Source of the DNA: Gracilaria domingensis
Lineage: Eukaryota > Rhodophyta > Florideophyceae > Gracilariales > Gracilariaceae
Direction of reading: 5' to 3'
NCBI GenBank assembly: GCA_022539475.1
Contig: VCMS01000002.1
Span: 150,672-214,671, forward strand
Length of the DNA stretch: 64,000 bases
Shown piece by piece: positions 1 to 8,962 of the stretch. The translations under genes and the position numbers were made by a program. Position 1 is the first letter of the stretch. The number at the start of each line of letters is the position of its first letter. The notes under the pieces are model-generated. The model was given only the letters and a program-made list of their open reading frames with translations. It was not told where the DNA came from and ran no database searches.

Positions 1-2
<2 letters not shown>

Positions 3-37
<35 letters not shown>

Positions 38-881
38 GAGCGGCAGCGGCAGCAGCAGCAGCAGCAGGAGCGGCAGCGGCAGCGACAAGGACGACGACGT
101 CGACGACGAGGAGCCGCGCGAGGAGGACGCGCTGCTGCCGCACTGGATGCTGGACATCTTCCAGCCGGGCAGCGCGCACGCGGGGTCGCAGGAGGACGCG
201 GAGGAGTTTTTAACGTTCGTGCTCAACGCGCTGCACGAGGAGCAGGTGGCGCTGCGCAAGGGGCGCGGCGCGGACGGGCGCGCGGCGGCGGAGGAGGAGG
301 GGTGGGAGGAGATGACGCGCGGCGGGCGGTCGGTGCACATCCGCGGCGGCGGGTGGGAGCGCTCGGCGCTGACGGAGGTGTTCGGCGGCACGCTGCGCGG
401 CGAGGTGCGGCGCGTGGGGCAGAAGGCGTCGGTGACGCGCGAGCCGTTCTGGGCGCTGAGCGTGGACATCGACGGCGCGGCGGTGCGCTCCGTGGAGCAG
501 GCGGTGGCGGCGTACTTCGCGCCGGCGGAGGTGGGCGGCGGCGTGCGGCGGCAGGTGGCGCTGGCGGCGGCGCCGGCCGTGCTGGTGCTGCACCTCAAGC
601 GCTTCTCGCACAACGGCGCCACGGGCGCGCTGGAGAAGGTGGCGCGCGCGCTGCCGTTCGGCGAGGCGCTGGCGCTGGCGCGCCGCCGCTACGCGCTGGC
701 CGCCGTCGTCACGCACGTGGGCCGCGAGCTGGCCGGCGGCCACTACACGTGCGACGTGCGCGACGCCGCCGGCCGCTGGCTGCTGTGCGACGACGCGCGC
801 GTGCGCCGCGTGCCGCCGGCCGCCGTGGCGCGCCGCGCCGCCTACCTGCTCTTCTACGCCGCCGCCGACGCGCCGCCGTAA
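3..881 (+). CDS. Ubiquitin carboxyl-terminal hydrolase (USP/C19 family), 5'-partial
   Basis: This is the C-terminal part of a ubiquitin-specific protease, a thiol enzyme that removes ubiquitin from proteins. The frame is open from the window edge, so the N-terminus and the catalytic Cys box lie upstream. Visible in order: a Gly/Ser-rich low-complexity run (first ~30 codons), an acidic stretch, the glutamine box QEDAEEF, the LHLKRFSHN strand typical of USP domains, the catalytic-His motif GGHYTCDV, and the late CDDARV/YLLFY motif that closes the fold. No zinc-finger cysteines are seen in this part. The stop is TAA at 879-881. GC content is very high, like the next four genes. The closest subfamily may be USP10/UBP3-like, but this is not certain. 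Confidence 0.85.
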
Positions 882-1217
882 TATTCGCCCCGCGCGCGCA
901 GCCGCAATACTCGCCGCACACGTGTGCCCAACCGCCCCCCCGCGCCCGCCATACTCCCCTCCCCTCCCCCTCCCCCTCCCCTCCCCGCCGCCCCCCGCGC
1001 CGCCCCCGCGCCGCCCCGCGCCGCCCGCCTCCCCCTCGCGCCCCAACCAAACCCCCCGCGCCCCCCCCCGCCAAACCCCCCGCATGGCCGCTTTTGTCTG
1101 CGCGCCGCTGCCGCTGCTGCTGCCGCCGCCCCCCCGCCGCCGCCCCTCTCCCCCGCCGCGCTCCCCCCGCCGCGCGCTCCCCCTCCCCCTCCCCCCCCCT
1201 TCCGCGCCCACCCCCCC
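882..1217 (+). promoter_or_regulatory. C-rich, strand-asymmetric region upstream of SQD2
   Basis: This 336-bp gap is almost purely C-rich on the + strand, with repeated CCCCT and CCGCC blocks, most extreme at 925-1215. It must hold the 3' end of the protease gene and the promoter/5' UTR of the glycosyltransferase. The frame of the downstream gene stays open through it but would encode only Pro/Ala runs without an ATG, so it is treated as untranslated. The complementary G-runs could form quadruplexes (inference). Confidence 0.4.
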
Positions 1218-2609
1218 ATGAGGCGCGCCACCGGCGTGTTCGCGCGCGCCGACACCGGCACCACGCCCGAGGAGGCCGTCGCCGCCGCCACCGCGCGCCA
1301 CTCGTACGCCGTCGCCTCCGGCGCAAACCTGCAGCTCGACGCCACCCCCCCCCGCCGCGTCGCGCTGCTCGTCGAGCCCTCCCCCTTCACGCACACCTCC
1401 GGCTACTCCAACCGCTTCAAGAACCTCATCGTGCAGCTGCGCCGCGCCGGCGACGACGTGCTGGTCATCGTGCCCGACAACGACCGCCACGCGCCCACCG
1501 AGTTTGCCGGCGCGCGCATCGTCAACGTGCCCGGCTTCCGCTTCCCGCTCTACCGCCGCATCACGCTCACGCTCGGCCTGCGCGGCGTGTACGCCGCGCT
1601 GCGCGACTTTGACCCGGACGTCATCCACCTCACCACGCCCGGCTTCCTCATCTTCGCCACGCTGCTGTTCGCGCGCCTGCTGCGCAAGGCGCTGCTGCTC
1701 AGCTACCACACGCACCTGCCCATCTACGCCAAGGACTACGGGCTCGGCTCGCTGCAGGCCGTCATCTGGGCCATGCTGCGCCTGCAGCACAACCGCGCCG
1801 ACTTCACGCTCACCACGTCGCCGCAGCTGTGCGAGGAGCTGGTGCGCCACGGCTTCCAGCGCGTGGGGCTGTGGCGCAAGGGCATCGACACCGCCATCTT
1901 CAACCCGCGCTTCAAGTGCGAGCGCATGCGCGAGCGCCTCACGGCCGGCCACGCGCGCCAGCCGCTGCTCATCTACGTGGGGCGCATCGGCGCCGAGAAG
2001 AACCTCATCTTCTTCAAGCCGCTGCTGGCGCGCTTCCCGCACTGCCGCCTGGCGCTGGTGGGCGACGGCCCGTACAAGCGCACGCTGCAGCGCGAGCTGG
2101 CCGGCACCAACACCGTCTTCACGGGCATTCTGCACGGCGAGGAGCTCAGCCGCGCGTTCGCGTCCGCCGACGTGTTTGTCATGCCGTCCGAGTCGGAGAC
2201 GCTGGGCTTCGTCGTGCTGGAGAGCATGGCGTCGGGCGTGCCGGTGGTGGGCGCGGACGCGGGCGGCATCCCGGACATCATCGCCGACGCGCGCAACGGC
2301 TTCCTGTTCGCGCCGGGCAGCCAGCAGCAGTGCGCCGAGCGCGTGCAGCAGCTGCTGCGCGACGACGCGCTGAGGGCGCGCATGGGGCGCGCCGCCAGGG
2401 AGGAGGCGCTCAAGTGGTCGTGGAGCGCGTCGGCCGCGGCCACGCGCAACGTCGGCTACGGCCGCGCCATCTCCAACTTCAAGTACCGCGCCATGGGCGG
2501 GCTGGGGCTGCCGCGCTCGCTGTCGTGGCTGCGCTGGGTGCGCCTCAAGCTGGCGCAGCTCAAGCGCCGCCTGCTGGCGCGCTTTTTGGTCGCCATCAAC
2601 GCGCAGTGA
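1218..2609 (+). CDS. SQD2: Sulfoquinovosyltransferase SQD2-like (GT4 glycosyltransferase), plastid
   Basis: SQD2 transfers sulfoquinovose from UDP-sulfoquinovose to diacylglycerol, the last step of plastid sulfolipid (SQDG) synthesis. The 463-residue protein starts at the first ATG (1218). After about 45 residues that may be a transit peptide come the family's N-domain signature (VEPSPF...SGYSNRF, ~52-65), SYHTHLPIY (~161), the VGRIGAEKN loop (~253), GDGPYK (~282) and the GT4 E-x7-E nucleotide-sugar site in MPSESETLGFVVLE (~320), then GGIPDII. These blocks follow plant SQD2 closely, so this is more specific than a generic GT4. The substrate is inferred from the family. No introns are needed. 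It is a strong sign that the host is photosynthetic. Confidence 0.9.
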   Translation: MRRATGVFARADTGTTPEEAVAAATARHSYAVASGANLQLDATPPRRVALLVEPSPFTHTSGYSNRFKNLIVQLRRAGDDVLVIVPDNDRHAPTEFAGARIVNVPGFRFPLYRRITLTLGLRGVYAALRDFDPDVIHLTTPGFLIFATLLFARLLRKALLLSYHTHLPIYAKDYGLGSLQAVIWAMLRLQHNRADFTLTTSPQLCEELVRHGFQRVGLWRKGIDTAIFNPRFKCERMRERLTAGHARQPLLIYVGRIGAEKNLIFFKPLLARFPHCRLALVGDGPYKRTLQRELAGTNTVFTGILHGEELSRAFASADVFVMPSESETLGFVVLESMASGVPVVGADAGGIPDIIADARNGFLFAPGSQQQCAERVQQLLRDDALRARMGRAAREEALKWSWSASAAATRNVGYGRAISNFKYRAMGGLGLPRSLSWLRWVRLKLAQLKRRLLARFLVAINAQ

Positions 2610-2691
2610 TGTTTTTGTTTCTGTGTTTTTCCTCCTCCCTCCTCCTCCTCCTTCATTATTATTATAATACACATTTCCATCTCCTCCCAGG

Positions 2692-2708
2692 CCCCCCCCC
2701 CCCCCCCC
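2692..2708. repeat. Poly-C tract (17 C)
   Basis: A 17-nt C homopolymer lies about 40 bp before the ATG of the acyltransferase gene, preceded by CTCC repeats and an ATT-rich stretch. It is probably within the promoter or 5' UTR. Confidence 0.8.
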
Positions 2709-2747
2709 TTCTGCGCGCCGCGCTTTCCCCCTCTTCTCTCCCTCACC

Positions 2748-3590
2748 ATGCGCGCGCTCGGCCTGCTGCTGCGCTTCGCGTTTGCGCTGGCCTTCTTCAA
2801 CAGCCTGCTCGCCATATGGCTCGTCACCAAGCTGGTGCACCTCGCGCCGGCGCTCGGCGATCGCCGCCGCCGCGAGGCCATCAGCATCGCCGTGTCGTCC
2901 ACGCTGTTCTGGTGGCTCATGGTCGTGCCCTGCCCGTGGATCCGCGTGCGCGGCCTGCCGCAGCTGCGCGACGCCTGGCAGCAGATGGGCAAGGAGCGCG
3001 GCGCGCCGTACGTCCTTGCCAACCACAACTCCAAGCTCGACTCGCTGCTCATCACCGCGCTGCTGCCCACGTGGCTGGGCCCGCGCATGCGCAGCCTCAT
3101 CAAGCTCGCGCTTTTCTCCGAGCCGCTGTTTGGCGCCATTTGCAGCAACGTCGGCCACTTCCCCGTGTACTTTCGCGGCAGCGCGCAGGGCGATTTTGGC
3201 GTCGATAAGGACGCGCAGAGGCGCGTGTCCGACGAGATGGACCGCTTTGTGGCCGACGGCGGCGGCCTGCTCATCTTCCCCGAGGGACAGCTCAATCGCA
3301 GCGCGCGCACGCTGCAGACGTTTCGACGCGGCGCTTTTGCGCTGCCGATCAAGCATCAAAAGGCGATCTGGGCGTTTTTGAATGTCGGCTGTGAGAAGAG
3401 TTGGCCGCATACCATGTTTGTTGGCGGCGTGGCGGCCGATATTTATGTCAAGGCATTCAAGATCACGGACGACGCGTCGCAGTTCGATACCGTATCGCTG
3501 GCGGAGCACGCGAGAGAGGCGATGCAGCGGGAGCTCGACAAGATGTATGCCGTGGCTGACGCTGAGGGGCGCGACAGGAGCAAGTTGTGA
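2748..3590 (+). CDS. PlsC-type acyltransferase (lysophosphatidate acyltransferase family)
   Basis: A 280-residue membrane acyltransferase, probably 1-acyl-glycerol-3-phosphate acyltransferase, which adds the second acyl chain in phosphatidic acid synthesis. The N-terminus has one or two hydrophobic segments (~4-30 and ~48-65). The catalytic H-x4-D motif is in NHNSKLD (~91-97) and the substrate-binding block is FPEGQLNR (~176-183), a variant of the common FPEGTRS. The start at 2748 has a good CACC context. It follows SQD2 on the same strand after 138 bp, so two glycerolipid genes are adjacent. The acyl acceptor (LPA or another lysolipid) cannot be told from the sequence; family membership is firm. 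Confidence 0.85.
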   Translation: MRALGLLLRFAFALAFFNSLLAIWLVTKLVHLAPALGDRRRREAISIAVSSTLFWWLMVVPCPWIRVRGLPQLRDAWQQMGKERGAPYVLANHNSKLDSLLITALLPTWLGPRMRSLIKLALFSEPLFGAICSNVGHFPVYFRGSAQGDFGVDKDAQRRVSDEMDRFVADGGGLLIFPEGQLNRSARTLQTFRRGAFALPIKHQKAIWAFLNVGCEKSWPHTMFVGGVAADIYVKAFKITDDASQFDTVSLAEHAREAMQRELDKMYAVADAEGRDRSKL

Positions 3591-3598
3591 GTTTTATC

Positions 3599-3604
3599 AA
3601 TAAA
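3599..3604 (+). terminator. Poly(A) signal AATAAA of the acyltransferase gene
   Basis: AATAAA begins 9 nt after the TGA stop codon, in the expected orientation. This implies a very short 3' UTR. Confidence 0.6.
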
Positions 3605-4838
3605 CAGCATTCAATTCAATGTAGGATATATCGAGATAGCTTCGAGCGCATCATGCTGATGATGAGCATAGCCCCGTTGCGTGCCTGCTCGCTTGGCCGC
3701 TGTGTTGTGCTGTGTGGCTGCTGCGTCCCGGATCGTGACGCGATCCGCGTGTGTCGTATTGTTTGCCAATCATTCGCATTATTCAGCATGGCCGTGCATC
3801 AAGGCCGCTGCCGTGTGTGGCGCTGGTCGCCGCACACACACTTTTCCACGTCGCGCAAAACAGCTGTGCTGCAGCAAGGGGCTTCGTTCCAGATGGTCAC
3901 CATCTCATTCCTCTTCTTCGGCTTTCTGCCTCAAACTTTAACAATACATTCCTAGCTGCACCCCGAGGGTGTCCAAAAGGGCAACGACGAGCAACGCTAA
4001 CAATACGCGCCTTCTCATCCTAAATCAGGATGAGAAGGAGAAGAGCTGGCAGTGTGATGCTGTAACTACCAACGGTAGCCTTCCAACTCGACTGTAGGGC
4101 ACGTATTTGCGCGTGCAAATGATTGCACTGCGCATTCACGTGGCACAGGTGCGCGCCGCACAGCACATGCGGCGCCGTGGTGACCGACACGCCCCGGAGG
4201 AGCCCCTGGCGACGCCCCACCACGCGCGGTGCAGCGCGCACCTCACACGTCAAGCGTAGAACGTCATTTGCTGCCGTGCTCTCCCCTCCCTTCCACACCC
4301 GTCCCCTTCCCATCCATCGCCGTCGTCGACAACACTGCGGAGCCCAAAATGGCTGTCGATGTGGCCATACAAGAGCCCCTCTTTACACGCCCGAAAACAA
4401 ACGCAAACGTTCTGGGCAAACGGGCCAGCCAAGCGCGCCAAACTTATCGCACTAGTAACATCAGTAGCACACTCTTGTTCACATCATCATAAACACAAAC
4501 CTCGTGCGCGCACAGCGCCTTCTAAGATATCACAGTTAGAGAAGGAGCAGTTTTCTTTCTTTCCTATCGTCCGTTCGTCCCTGCCGCGGCACTCCACACT
4601 CCACACCATCTTGTGCCCACGCTTTCATTTAGCGCCGTCGCTTAAATGGGAAATTACAGAGCCGCCGCCGCTACCGTAACACCCCTCGTCGCCACTACAT
4701 CTCACCCATCCATCTCAGCCATCCATCTCGAGTACAGTTCACGCAAAACAACATGCCCGCTCCACATCCGATCAAGCAGCAGGCAGCTCATAGTACATGG
4801 TCGCCTCACACGGCACACCGCCACAACGCAACATTCAG
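3605..4838. other. Intergenic region, no gene recognised
   Basis: About 1.2 kb between the acyltransferase and the 3' end of the C2HC-finger gene. Open frames of up to ~120 codons exist on both strands but none has recognisable similarity or composition. It contains the inverted repeat at 4011-4037. The left part is GC-poor relative to the flanking genes. Confidence 0.5.
4011..4037. repeat. Perfect inverted repeat, 11-bp arms
   Basis: CTTCTCATCCT (4011-4021) and its exact reverse complement (4027-4037) are separated by five bases. It lies in intergenic DNA and is one of a series of such palindromes in this window. Confidence 0.9.
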
Positions 4839-5726
4839 CTATGGAGCGCGTGATGTTTTCTCATCCTTCACCGTCTGTGATGCCGATTGTTGTTGTTGTG
4901 GCGCCATGAGCTGCTGCTGTGCGCCTGACTGCACAGCGCCCGCGGCAACAGCGTGTGCGTCGCCATCGTTTCGCTCCGGCGCATGCTGATGCGTGTCATC
5001 GGCCTGTTGCGACGATGTCGGGTACGGAGGTGCGGTGCCGGGCGCAGTATGCATGAGCAGTTGCGCTCCAGACAAGAACAGCATGCGCAGTACCAAGTAC
5101 TCGGCGGCTCTGTTCATGGCTTCTTGTTGCGGAGTCGGGGTTGCAGTAGGGTTTGCGGCCTTATTACTCAACGAGAGCAGCGCATCGCGCAAGCACACTC
5201 GCGCAGACACGTCGAGCGACGCAATACTTGAGTGCAGCCGTTGCACGACGTGAAAAAGCTCCTCGTCTCGTGGCGGAGGCACAACCGGCGCTCTCGAGCG
5301 CCTGCACGCCGTTTCGTGGCGCCTAAAGTTTGCGCCGTTATTGGCGACAGCCTTGCCGCAATTAGAGCACACGGCGGTGGGCACGCGCTTGCCCGACGTG
5401 GACGAAGGGGAGGGGGAAGGCGGAGGGGGTCGTTTTCTCGCGCGCGACGGCGAGGAGGCGGGCGGGAGCTGCGAGGGTGATGGTGGCCGTTGCTGCGGCG
5501 GCGCGGGAGGGTCTGGGGGCGGGACTGCGGCGGGGGGGGACGCGGGCGGTGCGTTGGTGGGCAGCGGGGGCTCCATGTACGAGTACAAATCCGTGGCGAG
5601 CGGGTCCAGCGCCCAATCGGCAGGCTCGGGCGCGGGCAGGTTGAGCAGCATGGGGTCCATGGCGTCGTCGGGTTCGAGCGAGTCGAGCGCGCCGAACACG
5701 CCGGAGTCGCGCGGCGCTTCGGCCAT
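4839..5726 (-). CDS. C2HC-finger protein with LNK-like RDAL motif
   Basis: A 295-residue Pro/Ser-rich, probably nuclear protein. The start is the first ATG (5726); the frame runs further upstream only to a GTG. Features in order: an acidic N-terminus (~15-50), long Pro-rich linkers (~55-115), a small zinc-finger-like motif with C120, C123, H137 and C141, then a helical block at ~156-190 containing VCLRDALLSLSNKA, and a Gln-rich tail. The helical block resembles the CIRDSLYRLA block of plant LNK clock/light coactivators, which is the only similarity noticed; the assignment is tentative. It is divergent from the SOUL gene with 375 bp between the two start codons. It could equally be an unrelated transcription regulator. 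Confidence 0.6.
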   Translation of the reverse strand: MAEAPRDSGVFGALDSLEPDDAMDPMLLNLPAPEPADWALDPLATDLYSYMEPPLPTNAPPASPPAAVPPPDPPAPPQQRPPSPSQLPPASSPSRARKRPPPPSPSPSSTSGKRVPTAVCSNCGKAVANNGANFRRHETACRRSRAPVVPPPRDEELFHVVQRLHSSIASLDVSARVCLRDALLSLSNKAANPTATPTPQQEAMNRAAEYLVLRMLFLSGAQLLMHTAPGTAPPYPTSSQQADDTHQHAPERNDGDAHAVAAGAVQSGAQQQLMAPQQQQSASQTVKDEKTSRAP

Positions 5727-6101
5727 GACGACTGCGGCGGTGGGCGACGGCGGCGGCGACGACGGTCGGCCGGGAGGGGTGGGGGGGGTCGGTCGCGCGG
5801 CTGAAGCGGCGTGAGCGGAGGCGGCGCCAAGCGAAGAGACGCGCGACGGGGCGCCGGTGGCTCTGTGTGGTGCGCGACGCTTGCTGGCTGAAACTGTGCG
5901 CCACGGCACGTGCGGCACACGTGGCCACGTCGCCGGCAGCCCGCCGCTTCGGGCGCGCGCGGCGCGGCGGCTGCGCCGCTCGTTGGCGCCGCCGCGCGCT
6001 CATTGGGCGGCGTGCAAATTTGCAGCCGCGAGCCGCGCGCCAAAAGGCGCGTGTGCTGCGCGGTGCGCGCGGCGCGGCGCGGCGCGCGGCGCGCCGTCGC
6101 G
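5727..6101. promoter_or_regulatory. Divergent promoter region between the C2HC-finger and SOUL genes
   Basis: The 375 bp between two divergent ATGs is very GC-rich, with long GCGC runs (5950-6100). It must hold both promoters. No TATA box was found. Confidence 0.4.
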
Positions 6102-6797
6102 ATGGGCGCCGTTGTGGGCAAGATCGCCGAGGAGACGCCGGCGCACGTCGTCGTGCGCCGCGCGGACGGCTACCAGGTGTGGCGATACCCGGGCAGTGTG
6201 GTGGCCGTCGTGCGCGCTGCGTCGCTCGACGCCGACAACCCGCCGCGCGGCGACGAATTCACCAACCGCGCGTTCCGCACGCTGGCGCGCTACATCGGCG
6301 TGTTTGGCGACGCGCACAACCGCGCCGCGGGCGCTCAGGGCGACGCGCCGGAGGCGCTCGCCATGACGGCGCCGGTGATCATGCCGGCGCCGCAGAAGAT
6401 CGCGATGACCGCGCCGGTCATTATGCCCAACTCGGAGCAAGTCGCCGCCGACGGCGGCACCGATTGCATGATGTTCGTGCTGCCGGCGCGAATTGGGAGT
6501 GTGGACGAGGCGCCGCGCCCGACCAACGACGCGGTCTCCATTGAGCAGTTGCCCGCGGGCAGATGTGAGGCGGTTCTGGCATTTGGCGGCGCGGCTGGCA
6601 TGAAGCAGTACGCTGAGAAGGCGGATCGGCTGCTCGCCATGTTGCAACGTGATGGTGTATCGGCTGTGGGAGACTGGAATGCGCAGGGCTATAATCCGCC
6701 CTTCACGCTGCCGTGGATGCGTAGGAATGAAGTGCACGTGCCCGTGGATGCGCAGCCGTATGCGCACCTTGAGGGCGAACCGAAGGAAGCCGATTGA
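6102..6797 (+). CDS. SOUL/HBP-family haem-binding protein
   Basis: A 231-residue SOUL-domain protein. The family binds haem or other tetrapyrroles; algal members are found in plastid eyespot, plastoglobule or cytosolic fractions. The start is the first ATG (6102) in MGAVVGKI. The domain shows the typical YQVWRYPGSVVAVV strand, FRTLARYIGVFGD, the doubled MTAPVIMP motif (~87-111) and the late YNPPFTLPWMRRNEVHVPV block. No clear transit peptide follows the chosen ATG, although an Arg/Ala-rich extension would be read if translation began upstream at a GTG. It converges with the SSB gene 123 bp downstream. Confidence 0.85.
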   Translation: MGAVVGKIAEETPAHVVVRRADGYQVWRYPGSVVAVVRAASLDADNPPRGDEFTNRAFRTLARYIGVFGDAHNRAAGAQGDAPEALAMTAPVIMPAPQKIAMTAPVIMPNSEQVAADGGTDCMMFVLPARIGSVDEAPRPTNDAVSIEQLPAGRCEAVLAFGGAAGMKQYAEKADRLLAMLQRDGVSAVGDWNAQGYNPPFTLPWMRRNEVHVPVDAQPYAHLEGEPKEAD

Positions 6798-6810
6798 CGT
6801 TTATGTTGAG

Positions 6811-6882
6811 CAGTAGTACGCACTACTGTACCTTCGGCAATACGGGCGGTACGGTAGATACGTAGTACCACACTGGTACTAC
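6811..6882. repeat. Pair of hairpins in a convergent gene junction
   Basis: Two perfect inverted repeats lie just after the SOUL stop codon: CAGTAGT-ACGC-ACTACTG (6811-6828) and GTAGTACCA-CAC-TGGTACTAC (6862-6882). The surrounding 100 bp is rich in TAC/GTA. They could be 3'-end signals shared by the SOUL and SSB genes (inference). Confidence 0.8.
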
Positions 6883-6920
6883 CAGTAGCTGTCTCTAGAA
6901 GATACTACCGTGCAAGATTT

Positions 6921-7475
6921 CTAAAACGGTAGGTTTTTGTCTTGTAGCTCGCGTTCAGCGTCCATCCCGGCGCCGCGTGGCGTTGAAAGTACGCGAACCA
7001 TGCCGAATCCTTGCGAAACGTTGACATTGACATACTGTCGTTTCTCGCCGTCTCTTTCGACCGTTTTAATTCTCAACAATCCCTCCACATACAGCTGCGA
7101 TCCCACCGGCAGTTGTTCGAAAAATGAAAAGCCTGGCGTAGTCTGCGATATAGACACGTTGTGCCACTGCGTGTCTTGATTTGCATCCATTTTGTTGGAG
7201 GAAGGATGAGTGGTGGCAACGCTTATAGACAACACACTTGACCCGTCGTCAAAGGTCCTTATTTCTGGTACAGCACCGGTGCGGCCGATCAATGTGAGCT
7301 TGCATAGACTTTTGTACGGTGATTGCCTTCGACGCAACACTCCGTTTGCACGTTCTTCTTCGTATGATGCAGAGGCTTCATAGTTGCGCCGCGCTGTGGA
7401 GAGAATGACTTCTGCACGCGGCTTGGGCGCGTGGCGAAGAGATACGCATGCTTGGAAAGCGCTGGCGCGCAGCAT
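6921..7475 (-). CDS. Organellar single-stranded DNA-binding protein (SSB)
   Basis: A 184-residue bacterial-type SSB with an N-terminal targeting extension; it coats single-stranded DNA during replication of mitochondrial (or plastid) DNA. The start is ATG 7475 (MLRASAFQACVSL), giving an Arg/Ser/Ala-rich, acid-poor leader of ~50 residues consistent with mitochondrial import. The OB-fold then runs KLTLIGRTGAVPEIR, SVLSISVATTH, the WHNVSIS strand, GSQLYVEGLLRIKTVER and YVNVNVS. It ends soon after the fold with LQDKNLPF and lacks the long acidic C-tail of bacterial SSB, as usual for mitochondrial forms. Plastid location is not excluded. Confidence 0.85.
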   Translation of the reverse strand: MLRASAFQACVSLRHAPKPRAEVILSTARRNYEASASYEEERANGVLRRRQSPYKSLCKLTLIGRTGAVPEIRTFDDGSSVLSISVATTHPSSNKMDANQDTQWHNVSISQTTPGFSFFEQLPVGSQLYVEGLLRIKTVERDGEKRQYVNVNVSQGFGMVRVLSTPRGAGMDAERELQDKNLPF

Positions 7476-7847
7476 TTCGTTCTTAATGTGGATGAACGTT
7501 TGCAAGTTGTTTCACGCTTTTGTTTGGGAACGGGGAGCGGTAAGGATGCGCACGAGGAGAAACACGCCGTCTTGGGGAGTGATCCAACGTGCGGATCAAC
7601 AACGTGACAGCGTGGTGTCACGCTGAGGTCTTCGCCCCGAGCGAATCGCCCTCATTCCAAGTTTTTTCGCGGTTTTTGGTCACAGGACTGACACGAGAAT
7701 GTCCATCGAGAAGACGAGCGAGCTTGAAAACCGCTCCAAGAGCGCATGCATACCTGATATCGAATAACTTCCCCAAGGGTACCGTTCACTTACCAGCAAA
7801 CCAGCCATCAGCTTCAGTGTCCTTCAGCGCGAAGAGTACTCTCCGAC
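7476..7847. promoter_or_regulatory. Divergent promoter region SSB / OSGEP
   Basis: 372 bp between the divergent ATGs of the SSB and Kae1-like genes. It must contain both promoters; no specific motif was recognised. Confidence 0.4.
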
Positions 7848-8921
7848 ATGGTCGCCCCCTCAGCTGAGGTGACTAACGCCGCAGCATCTGACAAACGCTA
7901 CATTCTCGGAATGGAGGGTAGCGCTAACAAGATTGGAGTTGCAGTCGTCACCACCGACGGAAAAATCCTGTCTAATGTGCGCGAAACCTTTGTGCCCCCA
8001 ACCGGACATGGTTTCCTTCCTCGTGAAACTGCTGCACATCATCAAAAACACGTTGTGCCTCTCATATCTCGCGCGCTTTCAGAAGCGGCAGTTACGCCAA
8101 AGCAAATCATGTGCATTGGCTATACAAAAGGGCCGGGCATGGGCGCTCCTTTGAGATCCGTGGCCGTGGCTGCTCGAACCGTTTCCTTGATGTGGAAATG
8201 TCCGCTGGTTCCAGTCAATCACTGCGTGGCGCACATTGAAATGGGCAGGCTTGTTACCGGATCGAGCAACCCGGTTGTCCTATACGTGTCTGGTGGAAAT
8301 ACACAAGTTATCGCGTACGCGCACAATCGCTATCGTATTTTTGGGGAGACCATTGATATCGCTGTGGGCAACTGCCTCGATCGCTTTGCACGCGTCGTCG
8401 GCCTTTCAAACGACCCTTCACCAGGTTTTAATATAGAGCAGGTCGCAAAAAGGGGAGACGTCAGCAAACGCAAATTCATGGAACTTCCTTATGTCGTCAA
8501 AGGAATGGATGTGTCGTTTTCTGGCTTGTTATCCTTTATTGAAAGCGAGGCGAAGAAAGTACTTTCTGATGGGTCGTTTACTGTCGAAGACCTTTGCTTC
8601 AGTCTTCAAGAAACTGTTTTCGCAATGTTAGTGGAGGTTACTGAACGAGCAATGGCCCATTGTGGCCAGAGTGACGTGCTTTGTGTCGGTGGCGTTGGTT
8701 GCAATGTCAGATTGCAACAAATGCTCAGTGACATGGCTTTGGAGCGAGGTGGGCGCGCGTTCTGCACCGATGAGCGCTTTTGCATCGACAATGGCGCCAT
8801 GGTGGCTTGGACCGCAGCACTAATGTTTCAAGCGGGTGGAGCTGCTGTACCAGTGTCTGATGCTACCTGCACCCAACGTTTCCGAACCGATGACGTCTAT
8901 GTCAACTGGAGGGATGATTAA
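7848..8921 (+). CDS. OSGEP: KEOPS subunit Kae1/OSGEP, tRNA N6-threonylcarbamoyltransferase
   Basis: A 357-residue Kae1-family protein that, in the KEOPS complex, transfers threonylcarbamoyl to A37 of ANN-decoding tRNAs. The sequence covers the whole family: [16 protein letters not shown] at the start, [15 protein letters not shown], the metal-binding H-x3-H in [12 protein letters not shown] (~125-129), the nucleotide-binding VSGGNTQVI (~148), [28 protein letters not shown] and a late [13 protein letters not shown] and [10 protein letters not shown]. It lacks a clear organellar leader, fitting the cytosolic/nuclear form rather than Qri7/OSGEPL1. The start codon at 7848 is the first ATG and gives the usual length. 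Confidence 0.93.
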   Translation: MVAPSAEVTNAAASDKRYILGMEGSANKIGVAVVTTDGKILSNVRETFVPPTGHGFLPRETAAHHQKHVVPLISRALSEAAVTPKQIMCIGYTKGPGMGAPLRSVAVAARTVSLMWKCPLVPVNHCVAHIEMGRLVTGSSNPVVLYVSGGNTQVIAYAHNRYRIFGETIDIAVGNCLDRFARVVGLSNDPSPGFNIEQVAKRGDVSKRKFMELPYVVKGMDVSFSGLLSFIESEAKKVLSDGSFTVEDLCFSLQETVFAMLVEVTERAMAHCGQSDVLCVGGVGCNVRLQQMLSDMALERGGRAFCTDERFCIDNGAMVAWTAALMFQAGGAAVPVSDATCTQRFRTDDVYVNWRDD

Positions 8922-8962
8922 TGTTTGTACACAGGTAAGCATCATTCCTGCTGGCGGCACAG

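Noticed and set aside
210-3509. A 1,099-codon open frame on the minus strand, and several long frames on both strands at 302-2400
   Set aside because: It is antisense to three clear genes, low-complexity (Arg/Gly/Ala/Gln) and caused by the lack of AT-rich stop codons in GC-rich DNA.
5168-6121. Arg-rich 317-codon minus-strand frame
   Set aside because: Overlaps the C2HC-finger gene in another frame and has no recognisable domain; composition follows GC bias.
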